Below are positions 16,661-26,015 of a stretch of 64,000 nucleotides of DNA, piece by piece (position 1 is the stretch's first letter; every line of letters starts with the position of its first letter). Both the position numbers and the translations under genes were made by a program. The stretch spans positions 1 to 64,000 of the forward strand of contig NZ_PQSS01000009.1 in assembly GCF_002920535.1 (NCBI RefSeq), in the 5' to 3' direction. The stretch comes from Streptomyces sp. Ru71 (GTDB lineage Bacteria > Actinomycetota > Actinomycetes > Streptomycetales > Streptomycetaceae). The notes below the pieces were generated by a model. It was given only the letters and a program-made list of their open reading frames with translations. It had not been told where the DNA came from and ran no database searches.

Positions 16661-17320
16661 ATGATGAACAAGCGGTGGACACAGCTGGAAGCCCTTCGCT
16701 TCCTGGACGAGCAGGAAGCACGCTCCGAGCACGGCTGGGTGCTCTCCACGGATGTCCCGCCCTGCCACCAGCAAGCCCTGGAGGCTGCGGCGGACAATGG
16801 CTTGGCCGAACTGGCGGGCCGGGACATGCGCGCGGAACTCTCCGCCCACGAAGGCCGGCCGGTGCTGTGGGCCGCCCGGCTCACCGCCCACGGCCACGAC
16901 GTCCTCGCCTACGCCCACGCCTCACCCGCCCCGGCACCCCACAGCGAGCCCCCTGCCGCCGGAAAGCAGCTGGTCCGGCTGCGGCCTGCACAGATGGACG
17001 CTCTGCGCGTCTACATCAGCCTCTCCCCCACACTGCGGGTACCGCCCGCCGACGAACGCGTGGAGCGCGTATGCACCGCCTACTTCGACCGGCCACACAA
17101 CCGCTGGCGGCTGCCACTCACTACCGCACAACTTGAGTCGGTGGCCTACGCCTTCCACCTGCGCGCCCTGACCGGCTCCGTCGCTGAGGCCAACCAGTTC
17201 GCCCGCGACTACGGCGTGGCCTTCCGCAGGGACCCCGCCATCGGCCGGGCCCACGGCCGTCGACACGCTCTGCCGTCCCGGATCGCGCTGACCACCGGCT
17301 CCTACCGGCGCCGGGCATGA
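16661..17320 (+). CDS. DUF6417-type hypothetical protein
   Basis: 219 residues from tandem ATGs at 16661/16664 behind AGGAAAGG. The N-terminal half resembles a winged-helix layout (RWTQLEALRFLDEQEARS, HQQALEAAADNGLAELAG, LTAHGHDVLAYA). The C-terminal half contains VRLRPAQMDALRVYISL and a region after it that recurs in a Streptomyces-restricted family I know as DUF6417. No function is established. The stop codon is directly followed by the PAP2 frame, suggesting translational coupling. Confidence 0.65.
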   Translation: MMNKRWTQLEALRFLDEQEARSEHGWVLSTDVPPCHQQALEAAADNGLAELAGRDMRAELSAHEGRPVLWAARLTAHGHDVLAYAHASPAPAPHSEPPAAGKQLVRLRPAQMDALRVYISLSPTLRVPPADERVERVCTAYFDRPHNRWRLPLTTAQLESVAYAFHLRALTGSVAEANQFARDYGVAFRRDPAIGRAHGRRHALPSRIALTTGSYRRRA

Positions 17321-17902
17321 TTGGTGATCTGTGGGATACCCCCAGACCATGAGCTTGCTGGCGGGATTCGTGAGACAGACCGGACTCTGGCCAAGCGGCT
17401 CGCTGCCGGTGCCTCACCCGGCCTTCACCGTGCACTCTGCACGGTGGAGGAGACGGCGGAGGGAACCAAGCTGTGGTGCGGCGCGACTGCAGTAATGGCC
17501 TTGATGGGCGGCTGGCGCGGCCGCAAGACCGCCGTCGCGGGCCTGGCCGCTGTGACGGTGGCGCAGCTGGTGTCCAACGGCGTGTGCAAGCAGGTGGCAG
17601 ACCGTCCCAGGCCACGCAAGGAGTGGTTCCCGCACGACGAGGTCGAGGACCGTCCCGATTTCTCCTCCTTCCCCTCCGGACATACCGCCGCCGCGGTCGC
17701 CTTCACCGCCTCTGTAGCCCCCTTATGCCCACTGACCGGAGTGTTGTGCGTGGTGCCGGCCGCCATGGTGGCCGTCGAACGCGTGCAAAGCGGCGCCCAC
17801 TCCCCCAGCGACGTCGCCGCCGGCGCTGCCATCGGCCTGGCCAGCGCCTGGCTCACCCGCCGCGCCCCGCACCTGATCCTGCGCCACTGGCTTCGGCCAT
17901 AG
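17321..17902 (+). CDS. PAP2-family membrane phosphatase
   Basis: About 193 residues. The three PAP2 motifs are present: KQVADRPRP (about 90-98), PSGHTAA (about 116-122) with the catalytic His, and ERVQSGAHSPSD (about 151-162) with the second His and Asp. Hydrophobic helices surround them, as in integral lipid phosphatases acting on isoprenyl or phosphatidic acid phosphates. The start is uncertain: TTG 17321 or GTG 17324 immediately after the upstream stop, or GTG within the following 60 bp. It is coupled to the DUF6417 gene. Confidence 0.85.
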   Translation: MVICGIPPDHELAGGIRETDRTLAKRLAAGASPGLHRALCTVEETAEGTKLWCGATAVMALMGGWRGRKTAVAGLAAVTVAQLVSNGVCKQVADRPRPRKEWFPHDEVEDRPDFSSFPSGHTAAAVAFTASVAPLCPLTGVLCVVPAAMVAVERVQSGAHSPSDVAAGAAIGLASAWLTRRAPHLILRHWLRP

Positions 17903-18120
17903 AGCCGCGAGGCGGGGCGAGAACCGCCGACGCCGTCAGGGGGGCGGAAGGACGCAAATGGGCCGTGCGGTGCACGTCGTCACCGAGCGGCGCGCGACGG
18001 GCCGGGCGTGGCTAGCGCGTACGTCGTTACCGAAGAGGTGCAGCAGACCGTTCCACCGGTGGCCGCTGAAGCCACCCCGCCTACCGACCCTTGCCGACGC
18101 TGCTGGCCCTGCTCTGCCGG

Positions 18121-18606
18121 TCAGCTCATCTTCTTGGCAAGTTCGGCGAGGAACTGCGGCATGCGGCCGGCGCCGAAGTCGTAGAAGCGCGCCCACTGCG
18201 GCTTGACCGCGATACGCGCCATCTGGTCGTACATGGCCCGGCAGTTACGCTCGAACTCGGCCGCGTACTCTGCGTCGTAGTTCTTCCGCGCGGCCGCGAG
18301 ATACTCGGGGACCACCCCGTCGACGATCGTCAGGTGAGCCACGCCCCGCACCGACAGCGTCTTGGCCGAGCCGGGGGTGTCGCCGGCATCGATGGTCAGG
18401 GCCACCTCCGGGCGGGCGGACAACGCCTTCACCTTGGGCGCCGTGGCCGCGGTCGCCATGACGATCTCCACGCCGGTCCAGAAGATCCCGATCGGGATGA
18501 CACGGGGCAGCCCGTCGAGTCCGTTGTACGCCAGACGCGCCATCGACGCCTGGCTCAACAACTCGTGCGCGTCCGCCAGCTCCTGTGCAATCTGCTCGGG
18601 GTTCAT
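18121..18606 (-). CDS. Pyridoxamine 5'-phosphate oxidase-like (split-barrel) protein
   Basis: 161 residues starting MNPEQIAQELADAHELLSQA. GGTGGGAGG lies 9 nt before this ATG but only touches the ATG at 18615, so the downstream start is preferred. Split-barrel features: MARLAYNGLDGLPRVIPIGI, VMATAATAPKVKALSARPEV and VALTIDAGDTP, ending with a helix. The family binds FMN or F420 and carries out oxidoreductions or acts as a flavin sensor; the cofactor cannot be settled by eye. It is transcribed away from the PAP2 gene and stands alone. Confidence 0.85.
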   Translation of the reverse strand: MNPEQIAQELADAHELLSQASMARLAYNGLDGLPRVIPIGIFWTGVEIVMATAATAPKVKALSARPEVALTIDAGDTPGSAKTLSVRGVAHLTIVDGVVPEYLAAARKNYDAEYAAEFERNCRAMYDQMARIAVKPQWARFYDFGAGRMPQFLAELAKKMS

Positions 18607-18716
18607 GCTCGTCATCCTCCCACCGTCGCGCGGCCTTTCGTGGCCGTTATGTTCCTGGGACGGAGCCACCTCCGCGTTCTCGACATGAGCAACGCCAGCA
18701 TTGTTCGGATGTTCCC

Positions 18717-19869
18717 TAAAGGTTGTCCCGCAATGATCAACTTGCTCTGGCGGGCAGGGGTGCGGCGCCCACGTTCGGCCTGGCTATGCCGCGAGAGCGA
18801 GGTTGTGAAGGCGGGCGATGCCGAGCATGGCGTGATGTATACCGTCGCCTTTCAAGCGGCAGTCGCAAAGGATCTTCCAGCTCTTCATGCGAGCGAAGGT
18901 GTGCTCCACCCGCGCGCGGACTTTGCGGTGTGAGGGTTGTGCTCTTCCTTCCATGCCGGAAGTTCTTCCTGGCCGCGTTCGCGACGGTGTGGGATCACCA
19001 TCCCAGTACCGCGGTAGCCGCCGTCGGCGATCACCATGGCGTTGCCGATGGCGGCCTTCCCCCCGGACAGCTCCCACGCCTTGCAGTCATTGCGGTTGCC
19101 CGGCAAGGGCCGGCCGACCGCGACGATCAGCCGGGTATCGGCGTCGACGACGACCTGGTGGCTGGTGGAGTACCTGTAGTTCTTCGACTGCTCGGCCACC
19201 GCGTGGTCACGCGTGGGTACCAAGGTGCCGTCGACGATGAGCACAGTGTCTCTCCGGAACCGTTTGCGGGTCCGCAGCGCGAGGAGCGGCCCCAAACGAT
19301 CGATGATCCTGCCGGCCGCAGACTTCGAGATCCCAAACAACGGGGCCAGCTGCCGCAGAGTCAGTTTGGTTCGCTAGTACGTCGCCACCAACAGGACCCG
19401 GTCCTCCAGCAGCAGGCCCCAAGGGCGGCCTCGCTGAACGGCGTCGGCCCCTTGCCTGCGAAACAGCCGTGACCAACTTGCGGAAGCAGCGAGGGCTCAA
19501 CCCGGTAAACGGGGCTATCCAGGACGGCTGCGACGCCGTGATCACTTCACCCACACCGAGATCATCCCAGCACGGTCACTGGCGTGGGCCGACTCCAGCC
19601 GTCACAGCTCCCACCACAGATCCATTTTCTGGTGGACGCGCTCACGCAGACAGCTCGAGTGGGAGTACACAAACTGCCGCACGTTGCTGGAGTGCGCGGG
19701 ACCAAGCCGAAGGTCATTCGCATCCGATCCTGCTCGAGATCAACGACGAGCCAGCAGAAGCAACAGGTGGGGTTCCGGTCCAACGACGCACTCCCTCGTA
19801 GTCCCGCCAGCGGCGCAGAGCACGTCACACCCTAGTCCGGAGCGGCACGACAAAGCGGGACAGCCTTTA
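18717..19869. mobile_element. Decayed IS5-type element with recognisable terminal inverted repeats
   Basis: TAAAGGTTGTCCCGC at 18717-18731 is inverted with one mismatch at 19855-19869. The element is 1,153 bp, about 300 bp longer than its transposase needs. The extra 19555-19854 segment carries an unassignable minus-strand frame (KMDLWWEL-like) and may be a nested insertion. Confidence 0.65.
18784..19554 (-). pseudogene. IS5-type transposase, multiple frameshifts
   Basis: From 19554 the minus strand reads MGEVITASQPSWIAPFTGLS. It shifts near 19480 and resumes as MFGISKSAAGRIIDRLG, VLIVDGTLVPTRDHAV, VIADGGYRGTGMVI. It shifts again near 18920 and ends VRARVEHTFARMKSWKI then HAMLGIARLHNLALAA. 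All catalytic residues can still be found, but across three frames. It has the same lineage as the intact copy at 10288. Confidence 0.85.
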
Positions 19870-20014
19870 TAAGCTGAAGTTGGGGGAGGCAGAACAGCTC
19901 CAAGGTGGCTCATCGTGTTCGCTACCAGGGCGTTCGGAGCCCCGCTGCGGCAGGACCAACGGCGGCGGAGTGGTAGCAGTTGCTGACCTCCCGACATGCT
20001 GGTGCCATGGAGTT

Positions 20015-20962
20015 ATGGCCGGAAAACTTAGCCTCGACGGCCTTCGCCGTATAGCTAGTCGCCAGCGGGCGAAAACACGTCGACCCGTTGACTTGTCGAA
20101 GACGCCAAGGCCTGCAAATCGGGACCGAATACAGTGGATCACCTTGATCGCGGTCAGCCTGCCGGGGCTCGCGGCTCTGGTCGCGCTGCTGTTCACCTGG
20201 CTGCAGGTGAAGCAGAACGCCAAGCAGCTTGATATCAGCGAGCAGGGACAGATCACCAGCCGCCTCAACGCCGCTGTCACCAATTTAGGATCACCATCCA
20301 TCGATGTGCGCATCGGCGGAATTTACGCCCTGGACCGCCTCTCGGAGGATTCTAAGCGCGACGAAGAGACGATACCGATTATCCTTAGCGCGTACGTTCG
20401 CAACCACGCCCACCTTTCAGCAGAAAATGCAAAGAAGACGCAAAGCTACCAAGATGACAAGCCGCCACCCGCCGATATCGCTGCGGCAGCGGACGTCCTG
20501 ATGTCGTTCCCGGTGCTTGGCGACGGGGCGCATGACGAGGATCTAAGCCACACCGATCTAAGAGGGCTGGACGCCGGGCGAGGCGACACCAACTTCGAGG
20601 CCACGTATTTCGGGGGATCAAACCTCTCCGGTGCCGAATTTGCTAGCGCCGATCTAAAGTCGGCCATTTTGGACGAAACCAATCTCCATACCGCCGACAT
20701 GAATTCGGCCACTTTGAACGAGGCCTCTTTTGAGTACGCAGATCTCACCGGCGTAGATTTCACCTACGCCACCGCGAAGAGAACAGATTTTAACAGCGCC
20801 AATCTGACGAACGCACACTTCAATGACGCCGATCTCACGAACGCAGACTTCACTGGCGCCAATCTGACGAACGCAGACTTCACCGGCGCGATCCAAAAGG
20901 GGATGAAACTGGATGGCGCAAAGCTGGATGGAGCTATTGGGCTGTCACAGTCCCGACGCTAG
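20015..20962 (+). CDS. Membrane-anchored pentapeptide-repeat protein
   Basis: 315 residues from ATG 20015 (TGGAG close upstream). One transmembrane helix (WITLIAVSLPGLAALVALLF, about residues 36-58) is followed by a helical linker (QITSRLNAAVTNLG; RIGGIYALDRLSEDSKRDEE). About 20 pentapeptide repeats of the A(D/N)Lxx type follow (ADLTN, ANLTN, ADFTG, from about residue 195 to 300), forming a right-handed beta-helix. GC content is lower than in neighbouring genes, suggesting transfer. The last codon uses TAG, which lies at the edge of the adjacent IS inverted repeat, so the C-terminus may be trimmed. Confidence 0.85.
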   Translation: MAGKLSLDGLRRIASRQRAKTRRPVDLSKTPRPANRDRIQWITLIAVSLPGLAALVALLFTWLQVKQNAKQLDISEQGQITSRLNAAVTNLGSPSIDVRIGGIYALDRLSEDSKRDEETIPIILSAYVRNHAHLSAENAKKTQSYQDDKPPPADIAAAADVLMSFPVLGDGAHDEDLSHTDLRGLDAGRGDTNFEATYFGGSNLSGAEFASADLKSAILDETNLHTADMNSATLNEASFEYADLTGVDFTYATAKRTDFNSANLTNAHFNDADLTNADFTGANLTNADFTGAIQKGMKLDGAKLDGAIGLSQSRR

Positions 20963-21731
20963 AGGTTGTTCCGTATGGGCTGTGAGTTATTTGGTGAGGG
21001 CCAGGTTGTGGAGCCGGGCGATGCCGAGCATGGCTTGGTGAACGCCGTTGCCCTTGAGTCTGCAGTCCCGCAGGACCTTCCAGTTCTTCAGGCGCGACAG
21101 GGCATGTTCCACGCGTGCTCGCGCCCGGCGGTGGACGGCGTTCTCCGCTTCCTGTTGCGGGCTGAGGTGGGTCTGGCCTCGTCGTTTGCGGTGCGGGATG
21201 AGCAGGCCGGTGCCCTGGTGGCCGCCGTCGGCGATGGTCGGGGTGCCGCGGCAGGCTCGGTCGACGCCGGATTCGGTGAACGCGCGGCAGTCGTTGCGGC
21301 TGCCGGGCAGTGGCAAGCCGATCGCCACCACCAGGCGGCTGTTGGCGTCGATGACGACCTGCAGGTTGGTCGAGTACCGGTAGTTCTTGTTCGAAGGCGG
21401 CGATGGTGTGGTCGCGGGTGGGCACCAGGGTGCCGTCCATGATGTAGACGGTGTCCTTGCGCGGCCGACGGGCCGGCGAGAGGGCCAGCAGAGGTGCGAG
21501 GTGATCGAGGATGCGGTCGGCCGCCGACTTCGAGACCCCGAACAACGGCGCCAGCTGCCGCAACGTGAGGTTCGTGCGCCTCCACGACGCCGAACCGACA
21601 CCACCAACCTGGCGAACTGCACCTCGGTCAGCCCAGAGAACGGCTCAGACCACTTCAGATCATCTGCTGAGATCAGCCCATCCATGCCCAGCCAACGCAC
21701 CAACTGCCCATCGGTTTCGGGACAACCTCTA
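20960..21731. mobile_element. IS5-type element, third copy, complete ends
   Basis: TAGAGGTTGTTCCG (20960-20973) is inverted as CGGGACAACCTCTA (21718-21731) with one mismatch, giving a 772-bp element. It is inserted at the stop codon of the pentapeptide-repeat gene. Confidence 0.7.
20987..21703 (-). pseudogene. IS5-type transposase, frameshifted
   Basis: The minus frame from 21703 starts MVRWLGMDGLISADDLKWSE. A deletion and frameshift near 21580 move the HTH (LRQLAPLFGVSKSAADRIL) into another frame, which continues through YIMDGTLVPTRDHTI. A second shift near 21395 returns to KNYRYSTNLQVVIDANSRL and runs to HQAMLGIARLHNLALTK. It is an inactive relative of the 10288 transposase. Confidence 0.85.
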
Positions 21732-21889
21732 TAGGACCGTCACCCATCTCGGCAGCGGACTCGAATCCGATCTCTTTTCCCGGTCATGCAGTTGGGTGGG
21801 ACAATGCGAGGCGTTGGAATGGATCTTAAGTCGAGGCCACACAGCTCGTAAGAGGCCGTCACACAGCGCGTGTCATCACTGCTGATACC

Positions 21890-22100
21890 CAAGCCAAGGC
21901 CCCCTGGATGGCGACGGCCTTCGTCGATGGCCCTTCCCTGCAGGAGCTGGTGGAGCACAGCGGTCCGCTCACACCAGGGGCGGTGCGCTGGGTGCCGGTC
22001 TGGCCGAGGGGTTAGCGGCGATCCACGACTGCGGCCTCGTGCATCGCGACCTGAAGCCAGCCAACGTCGTCATGGCGGCCGACGGCCCGTGCATCACGGA
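21890..22100 (+). pseudogene. Eukaryotic-type Ser/Thr protein kinase fragment
   Basis: One plus frame gives AFVDGPSLQELVEHSGPLTP and, after a frameshift near 21995, GLAEGLAAIHDCGLVHRDLK then PANVVMAADGP. HRDLKPAN is the catalytic loop of Hanks-type kinases. The N-lobe and the rest of the C-lobe are gone. From 22101 to 22691 the minus strand carries disjointed coding pieces (LPETGWASEYPPVRITTATE; SSVEVVADAQMTTVGDVGHL; LVRLWERIERVLSAYDE) of an unidentified gene with several frameshifts. Confidence 0.65.
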
Positions 22101-22691
22101 ATGGTCTACCTGGAGCGAGCCGCGGCGGCCCGCGGGCCGGGGCCGAGGCCCTGGCCGCCGAGCGCGGCGACCCGAAGCCCGCCCCCGCCAGGACCGAACA
22201 CGGGCCAGGCGCCCTGCCGGGGATCCGTCACATCCCCCCGCCGGGCGCCCTTGGAGACCACGGGCGCGACAGAGCCTTGGCAACCGCAGGTGCTGCCCGC
22301 CGTTGTACATCTGAGGCGCGGGCCGGCCCGCCTCGTCGTACGCGGACAGCACACGTTCGATCCGCTCCCACAGCCGGACAAGGCCGCCCCCGCGGACCTC
22401 CACCAGTCTGGGCTGAGGGTTGCGGAGCGGATGACGACGTCGACCAAGTGCCCGACGTCGCCCACGGTCGTCATCTGCGCGTCCGCCACCACCTCGACCG
22501 AGGAACCGCATGGAACGCCTCCTCGGTCGCGGTGGTGATCCGCACCGGGGGGTACTCGGACGCCCAGCCCGTCTCCGGGAGGCCCGCGGCCCAGAGGGCG
22601 GGGTTGCCGAACGCCGGCGCTGCGGCAGCAGGGGCAACCCGGCCATGCTTTGAGCACCGAGGTTGCCGTCACCGATCGACCTGAGGGCCGG

Positions 22692-23135
22692 TCACCCGGC
22701 CCGCTGGGTTGTCTCCCCGGTCTGGGTGGGTACCGCGGGCAGGGGGACGGTGCAGGCGGCGCAGCGTCGGGCCTGGGCCGGGACGGGGCTGAGGCACTCG
22801 GGGCAGTCCCGCTTGGGGGCTTGGACGTCGTGGTGGGGAGCGAGGCGCTCGTGCAGCTTGTTGATCGGGAGTACGACGAGGAAGTACAGAGCGCTGGCGA
22901 TGAGGAGGAAGCTGATTGCCGCGTTGAGGAAGGCTCCGTAGGGGAACTTGGTGGCGCCTACTGTGAAGGTCTTGCGGGCCATGTCGCCGGTGGCGCCGGT
23001 GGCCAGTCCCACGAGCGGGGTCAAAAAGGCGCTGACGAAGCCATTGACGACGGCGGTGAACGCCGCTCCGATGACGATGCCGACCGCCAGGTCGACCACA
23101 TTGCCGCGCAGGATGAAGCTGCGGAAGCCCTTCAC
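22692..23135 (-). CDS. mscL: Large-conductance mechanosensitive channel with C-terminal zinc ribbon
   Basis: 147 residues; GTG start at 23135 behind AGGAGGGG. The N-terminus MKGFRSFILRGNVVDLAVGI and the pore-lining TM1 (VGIVIGAAFTAVVNGFVSAF) are typical of MscL. TM2 is AISFLLIASALYFLVVLPIN. The channel opens under membrane tension to release solutes on osmotic downshock. The usual charged C-terminal helix bundle is replaced by CPEC then CAAC, a short treble-clef or zinc-ribbon-like motif (about residues 115-132). It is transcribed alone. Confidence 0.95.
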   Translation of the reverse strand: MKGFRSFILRGNVVDLAVGIVIGAAFTAVVNGFVSAFLTPLVGLATGATGDMARKTFTVGATKFPYGAFLNAAISFLLIASALYFLVVLPINKLHERLAPHHDVQAPKRDCPECLSPVPAQARRCAACTVPLPAVPTQTGETTQRAG

Positions 23136-23857
23136 CTTTCACCCCTCCTAGGCTCGTGACGTCGACGGGCAGCACCCCGGCTCCTCACCCCGGATGCCCT
23201 GCCACGTTTCACGCATGCCTGCTGGGCGGCGGCACCACGGCGGCCGCCAGCTCGCCGAGGCCACCCTCTGCATCGGTGTCGTCTGTCTCACCCGGCTCGG
23301 GCCAGTGGCCGTACGGTCCCGTTCCCTCCCTCTTCACGCCTGGGGGTCGCACTGGCGCCCCGTGAGGCCGATGCCGCCGCCCTCCTATCGGTGCGGACGA
23401 GGGCATCGACGTCGTCGCCGAGCGCGCTGTGGCGCAGGGTAGGAGGAAGGCAGCACCACCACCCCGCCCGACGGTTCAGCAACTTCACGGGGTGGCAACC
23501 GCAAAGCAGCGTGCCGCGCTCTTCTTCTCGATGACCGGCTACACCTCCCCGGCCATCGGATGGGCACCTCAGCAGAACGTCGCACTGTTCCGATACGACC
23601 TGCGGGGAAGCCTCAACCTGTCAACCCACCCGCGCTGCGTCTGTGGGACGCAGCCGACAGGCGAGCCGGGCTGTCGACGGCCCCGCGGTTGCTCCGGCGC
23701 ACACAACCGACGGCACTGCGGCCACTCTGAGTCGTTGACATACAGCTTCTTCGCCTTTCCCCAGGGGGCGCACCGCCCGGTCCCCACCCGTCCCGGCGTT
23801 CGGGTTTCCGGGCGGCAGGTCAGGGCAGTACTGTCGGCGCCGGACGGGGAGGTGTCT
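23136..23857. other. Noncoding interval upstream of the MazF-like membrane gene
   Basis: A plus frame stays open from 23429, but its composition is poor and it lacks an RBS, so it is not called. No RNA, repeat or IS was recognised. GC drops slightly in 23720-23760, just ahead of the 23858 gene, where a promoter could lie. Confidence 0.4.
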
Positions 23858-24775
23858 GTGCGGGAGACCAGCGGGCGACACGGCAGCGCGGCGTACGCCG
23901 TCCTGGCTGTCGCCCTGCTCGTCGCGTGGCTTCCCCTCACCAGCCTGACCGCCATGGCCCTGTTCGTCCTTGGCTACGACAAGGGCTACCAGGACAACGG
24001 CGACTTCGGGTTCTCTGATGTGCTGGACTTGGTCGGCGTCCTGCTGATCACGCTGCTCATCGCCTACGCCCGCGCCCGCGCTCGTACTCCGCAACCCGCC
24101 GAACCGGTCAGGCCCGGGGGCGCAAGGCCCGCGCCGGCGCGAGCGGCGAAGGGCAGCTCGGTGCGCATCCAGGCATGCCTGGTGGCGGCCGAGTCCCTGG
24201 GCGGTGGCCTCCTCGCAGCAGCGACCGGCGCCGACCTCATTTCCTGCGCACTGACCGGTGCCGGCGTGTCGCTACTGGTCACAGGATTGCTCCTCGGCAC
24301 CCGGATCCGCGCCCTGCCACTCCCCGCTGCGGCGCCGCCGCGCAGGGGCACCGGATGGGGTTCGGTGCGACCGCCACGAGGGGGCGCGGGTTACGGATCC
24401 GTACGTCAGCCAAGTGGGCCCACGTCCCCACCGCGCCAGGGCCCGGAGTCCGTGCCACCGGATCCCGGCATGTTCCGCGGGCGTTCTCCCGCGCCGGGCG
24501 ACATCTGGTTCGCCGAGCTTCCTTTCGACGACGGCACCGGCTCGAAGGACAGGCCGTGTCTGGTGGTGCGCACCTTCCGCCATCACGCCCAGGTGCTCAA
24601 GGTCACCAGTGCGGACAAGAGCGGCCGCCCCGACTATGTCCGAATGCCGGTGGCCTCCTGGGACCCGACCGCCGCACGGGACAGCTGGCTTGAGCCCGCG
24701 CCGCTGCGCGAACTGCCCTATGAGGCGTTCCGGCGGCTCGCCGGCCGTGCGACGCAGGTGTCTGGGAGCAGGTGA
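23858..24775 (+). CDS. Multi-pass membrane protein fused to a PemK/MazF-like toxin domain
   Basis: 305 residues from GTG 23858; GGGGAGG lies 6 nt upstream. Hydrophobic helices at about residues 8-40, 62-82 and 110-150 give roughly four membrane spans. A Pro/Arg/Gly-rich linker follows (about 155-210). Residues about 212-300 match the PemK/MazF fold: PAPGDIWFAELPFDDGTG (first strands), KDRPCLVVRTF, HAQVLKVTSADKSG and SWLEPAPLRELP (the usual S-xx-xx after strand 5). MazF enzymes cleave RNA. Here the domain would face the cytoplasm as a tethered enzyme or sensor. No antitoxin gene is adjacent. The long in-frame extension back to 23429 is rejected. Confidence 0.75.
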   Translation: MRETSGRHGSAAYAVLAVALLVAWLPLTSLTAMALFVLGYDKGYQDNGDFGFSDVLDLVGVLLITLLIAYARARARTPQPAEPVRPGGARPAPARAAKGSSVRIQACLVAAESLGGGLLAAATGADLISCALTGAGVSLLVTGLLLGTRIRALPLPAAAPPRRGTGWGSVRPPRGGAGYGSVRQPSGPTSPPRQGPESVPPDPGMFRGRSPAPGDIWFAELPFDDGTGSKDRPCLVVRTFRHHAQVLKVTSADKSGRPDYVRMPVASWDPTAARDSWLEPAPLRELPYEAFRRLAGRATQVSGSR

Positions 24776-25049
24776 AGCGCCGCCACGGCGTTCGTTGAGC
24801 GCTTCCCACTCGGCAAAGGCCTCATGCGCCGCATCACCTTCGTGGTTGACGCCTTCCGTTGATGGGCGGTGTCGTCCTGCGACTTCGGTGCCCAAGAGCG
24901 GTTAGACCAGGGTCATGTCGAGATGCGTCATGGATCTGCATGACGACATGAGGGGGCCACCCTCAGGGTGGAGACCATCCGGCGACCGGGGGGTGGGTCT
25001 TGGCACACTGCGGCTACATCTCTGGCGCGTACAGGCGTTCTGGGCGATC

Positions 25050-25310
25050 TCGGCCGGCTCGTGCCCGCCGGCGCCTCGGCCGACAGCACACATACCGGCC
25101 GATGCCTTGGGTGACGCCGAAGCGCTCTCCAAGCAGTACGACCTGCCCGGCGTGGACCGCTCCACCATCGAGCTGACCACGCAGCAGGGCACGCTGCCCC
25201 TGAGCGCCGAGCGGCCTGCCCCCGATCCCGGCCGACGCCCGGACCTACTCACCGAGCGACCAACTGGCGGATTCAGTCGCGGCCGCCCGGCCCGAAGTTC
25301 ATCGCAGTCG
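25050..25310 (+). pseudogene. Unidentified coding remnant
   Basis: Plus-strand pieces ADALGDAEALSKQYDLPGVD, RSTIELTTQQGTLPLS and, one frame over, PADARTYSPSDQLADSVAAA read as consecutive parts of one protein broken by a frameshift near 25215. No family was recognised. The flanking 24776-25050 has no gene. Confidence 0.3.
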
Positions 25311-25751
25311 CTCTTGCGGGCCCGCAGGGCCGGTGGCTGCGGCCCGGGCGGCGGCCGCCGCCTCCAGCAGGGACCAACCGTCGATCTCCACCATCCGTCG
25401 TCCCTCCGGCTGCCACCCCGCGGCCAACGCCGCGTCGAGGAGGGCCCGGACGGCGCCGGGTTCGTGCAGGTTCAAGGACGCACCGCGGGCATGTCCCACG
25501 TCTCCCGAGCCCAGCGGAGCCCCGCCCGGGACGTACCTGCCCGGGCCCTCGGTGAAGACGATGCGCAGGGTTCCACCCGTGCCGGCCGGCTGCGGGTGCA
25601 GCGTCAGGGTCTCGCGGCATGACCGCCCACTGTCCGTCACGCTGTGGCGGTGACGGAGCGTCCACAGATACGTGCGCCCGTCGGCAATCAGCCGACGGGG
25701 CCTTTTCGGATGGCGGGGCACGGAGCCCAGGGTACGCGGGTCGCTCGACAC
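25299..25751 (-). CDS. Conserved hypothetical protein
   Basis: Up to 150 residues. The core reads PRHPKRPRRLIADGRTYLWT, SCRETLTLHPQPAGTGGTL, GASLNLHEPGAVRALLDAAL and GRRMVEIDGWSLLEAAAAA. The mix of strands and a terminal helix is consistent with a small folded protein that I have seen in many Streptomyces genomes without function. Start options are GTG 25751 or GTG at about 25721 (VPRHPKRPRR), the latter matching relatives better. No operon context. Confidence 0.65.
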   Translation of the reverse strand: MSSDPRTLGSVPRHPKRPRRLIADGRTYLWTLRHRHSVTDSGRSCRETLTLHPQPAGTGGTLRIVFTEGPGRYVPGGAPLGSGDVGHARGASLNLHEPGAVRALLDAALAAGWQPEGRRMVEIDGWSLLEAAAAARAAATGPAGPQERLR

Positions 25752-26015
25752 GCCCCTGGCCGTGGTGGCAGCGGCACACCACCCCGCGCCGCCGAAGAGA
25801 ACGGTGCGGGGTGGGCGGGTCGCGCATCTCCGGTTCGTCGCGCAGGCAGGGCTTCCTCTGGCCGGTGGGTGGGATGCTCAGCGGGCCGATGGCGACGAGC
25901 CGCCCTTCCCGCCGGGGCGTGCCGCGCCGTGCCGGTTCCAGCCTTCCCGGCAGCTGCCTGAGTCGGGTTGGGGGAGGCGGAGGACGGCCCTACGGCCCAC
26001 CGGTCCCAAGCGGGC

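Noticed and set aside
23429..23857. N-terminal extension of the MazF-like membrane protein
   Set aside because: The extension lacks an RBS and has shadow-like composition, whereas GTG 23858 has GGGGAGG at ideal spacing directly before the first membrane helix.
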